Below, one piece after another: positions 12,511-13,955 of a stretch of DNA of 13,955 bases; positions within the stretch are counted from its first letter, which is position 1, and the number at the start of each line of letters is the position of its first letter. Under the pieces are notes generated by a model, which did not search any database, was not told where the DNA came from, and saw only the letters and a list, made by a program, of their open reading frames with translations. The position numbers were made by a program, and so were the translations under genes. Source of the stretch: Candidatus Cloacimonadota bacterium (GTDB lineage Bacteria > Cloacimonadota > Cloacimonadia > Cloacimonadales > TCS61); assembly GCA_023133395.1 (NCBI GenBank), contig JAGLWO010000534.1, positions 1 through 13,955 of the forward strand. The letters are read 5' to 3'.

Positions 12511-13955
12511 TTATTTCGCTACAATACTCACCAGCTTCTTGGGCACTACGATGATCTTCTTAACTTCTTTTCCTTCCAGGTATTTTTTCACATTCTCAAT
12601 TTCCATTACCAGTTTCTTAATATCTTCCTGGGAAGTATCTACTGGAACTTCCATTTTGCCGCGCACTTTACCCATGATCTGCACCACATAAGTAACTTCA
12701 TCTTTTATCAGGAAATCTTTATTGTACTGTGGAACTCCGACTTCATGGACTAATGTTTCATTTTCCATCAGCTTCCATAATTCTTCCGAAATATGCGGAG
12801 CAAAGAAGTACAACAGTCTGGGAATAATAATGCAAGCTTCAGCATAAATTGCTTTTTCATCATCATTCAATTTTTCCGGTTTAGTAATTCCGTAAACATT
12901 GTTCAGGTGTTCCATTATTGCAGCGATTGCAGTGTTGTATTGCATCCTGTCTTTGATATCTTCAATTACCTTCTTGATTGTTGAATGCGTGCTGTAACGC
13001 AGATTTTTAATTTCTGAAGAAATACTTTGTGTTCCTTCGCCTGCCCTATAAGAAGGAACGACTGTATCGGGGCGTTCCTTCGTGGCTGAATTGGTATTAT
13101 CCTTTTGTGCCTTTTTGTGCATTTTTATGGCTATTTTTATCAATTCCAGGTTTTTTTCAAACAATCTCCACACACGGTTCAGAAAGCGGAATGCACCTTT
13201 CACACCTTCATCACTCCATTCCACATCTTTTTCCGGGGGAGAAGCAAACAGCATAAAAACCCTCAAAGTGTCAGATCCATAACGGTCTATAATATATTGA
13301 GGATCAACAGTATTCCCTTTTGATTTGCTCATTTTTGCACCGTCTTTAGTTACCATTCCCTGAGTAAGTAAACGAGCAAAGGGTTCATCAGAACTCACCA
13401 AACCAATATCTCGCATAAATTTATGGAAAAATCTCGCATACATCAGGTGCATCACAGCGTGTTCTATTCCGCCTATATACTGATCAACTGGCAGCCAATA
13501 ATCAGCTTTATCCTTACTAAATGGAATCTTATCATTTTTAGAATCAGCATAACGGGCAAAATACCATGAACTGTCCACAAAAGTGTCCATTGTATCTGTT
13601 TCGCGTTTTGCAGGACCTTCACACTGAGGACAGGTTATATTTACCCAATCTTCTACAGAAAGCAAAGGATTCTGAGTAGTTTTACCCAGTTTAACATTTA
13701 CGGGAAGTATAACTGGCAGGTCTTTATCAGGTACTAGAACAGTTCCGCATTTATCACAGTAAATTACTGGAATCGGAGTTCCCCAGTATCTTTGACGTGA
13801 AATACCCCAGTCTCTCAATCTATAGGTAATGGCATATTCACCCATATTATTTTCTACCATCCAGTCTGTAATAGCCTGCATTGAAGCTATACTTTCCATA
13901 TCATTAAAGTGAGCGGAATTAACCAAAATTCCGGGTTCGATATATGCTTCTGTCA
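12511..13955 (-). CDS. leuS: Leucyl-tRNA synthetase (C-terminal part; 5' end outside window)
   Basis: The frame is open to the window edge and gives the last 481 codons of a synthetase that charges tRNA-Leu with leucine. Visible in order are TEAYIEPGILVNSAHF (end of the editing domain), YRLRDWGISRQRYWG, a Cys4 zinc module (YCDKC and CPQC), DTFVDSSWYFARY, the catalytic KMSKS loop at 13321-13335, RVWRLFEKN, the anticodon-binding helices and a short C-terminal domain ending TYVVQIMGKVRGK...KKIIVVPKKLVSIV. The HIGH motif lies beyond the window. The anticodon-binding helix bundle contains an extra segment of about 30 residues encoded at about 13029-13119, which includes a palindromic element. The gene ends 274 bp from the convergent NACHT-LRR gene and has its own terminator. 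Confidence 0.95.
   Translation of the reverse strand, partial: TEAYIEPGILVNSAHFNDMESIASMQAITDWMVENNMGEYAITYRLRDWGISRQRYWGTPIPVIYCDKCGTVLVPDKDLPVILPVNVKLGKTTQNPLLSVEDWVNITCPQCEGPAKRETDTMDTFVDSSWYFARYADSKNDKIPFSKDKADYWLPVDQYIGGIEHAVMHLMYARFFHKFMRDIGLVSSDEPFARLLTQGMVTKDGAKMSKSKGNTVDPQYIIDRYGSDTLRVFMLFASPPEKDVEWSDEGVKGAFRFLNRVWRLFEKNLELIKIAIKMHKKAQKDNTNSATKERPDTVVPSYRAGEGTQSISSEIKNLRYSTHSTIKKVIEDIKDRMQYNTAIAAIMEHLNNVYGITKPEKLNDDEKAIYAEACIIIPRLLYFFAPHISEELWKLMENETLVHEVGVPQYNKDFLIKDEVTYVVQIMGKVRGKMEVPVDTSQEDIKKLVMEIENVKKYLEGKEVKKIIVVPKKLVSIVAK
13031..13082 (-). repeat. Palindromic element inserted in frame within leuS
   Basis: Three alternating copies of an 8-9 bp word occur in 52 bp: GTTCCTTCG (13031-13039), GAAGGAACG (13052-13060) and GTTCCTTCG (13074-13082). 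The second and third form a perfect 9-bp stem with a 12-nt loop. The first and second form an 8-bp stem with a 13-nt loop, so the two folds compete. The element is read through as TKERPDTVVPSYRAGEGT and keeps the frame. It resembles the behaviour of Rickettsia palindromic elements, which also insert in genes; that comparison is an inference. Confidence 0.6.

Noticed and set aside
13029..13323. Three plus-strand frames opposite leuS
   Set aside because: Antisense to strongly conserved leuS sequence including the KMSKS region; shadows.
1..13955. CRISPR array or insertion sequence
   Set aside because: No regularly spaced repeat-spacer units and no transposase reading frame; the only regular DNA repeat is the LRR coding region.

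Overview
The window is about 14 kb of AT-rich bacterial chromosome. An outer-membrane beta-barrel gene with a signal peptide points to a diderm (Gram-negative-type) organism. The low GC, the recurring intergenic hairpins and the housekeeping mix fit an uncultured FCB-like lineage such as Cloacimonadota. That placement is an impression from memory, not a measurement.

Left to right: a 3'-truncated outer-membrane beta-barrel gene (minus) with a near-consensus sigma-54 promoter. A run of minus-strand genes follows, in transcription order: dnaX, a membrane family-2 glycosyltransferase, a family-3-type O-methyltransferase, uridine kinase, a GAF plus degenerate GGDEF protein, a membrane-anchored HNH protein and a class I SAM methyltransferase. 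dnaX to udk overlap or are 3 nt apart and look like one operon. Upstream of dnaX, on the plus strand, lies tRNA-Leu(CAG). The tRNA 3' end is repeated 201 bp downstream around an unusual, hairpin-rich segment. Next come mntP (minus), a 1065-residue NACHT-LRR STAND protein (plus), a 274-bp convergent intergenic region full of palindromes, and the 3' part of leuS (minus, 5' end outside the window).

The core genes serve replication (dnaX), translation (leuS, tRNA-Leu), pyrimidine salvage (udk) and manganese export (mntP). The accessory element is the NACHT-LRR gene. It has the layout of bacterial NLR-like immune sensors: an unrecognised N-terminal domain, a complete NACHT ATPase, and 18 consecutive 22-residue repeat units, part of which arose by a recent 198-bp tandem duplication. 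It stands alone on its strand, with no partner gene in view.

Other points worth attention: an A AAA AAG slippery heptamer in dnaX placed to make a gamma-like product, a palindromic element inserted in frame in leuS, an HNH protein whose C-terminus resembles the PUR-alpha/DUF3276 fold, and a GGDEF-like domain with a destroyed active site. All calls come from reading the sequence; no database search was possible.
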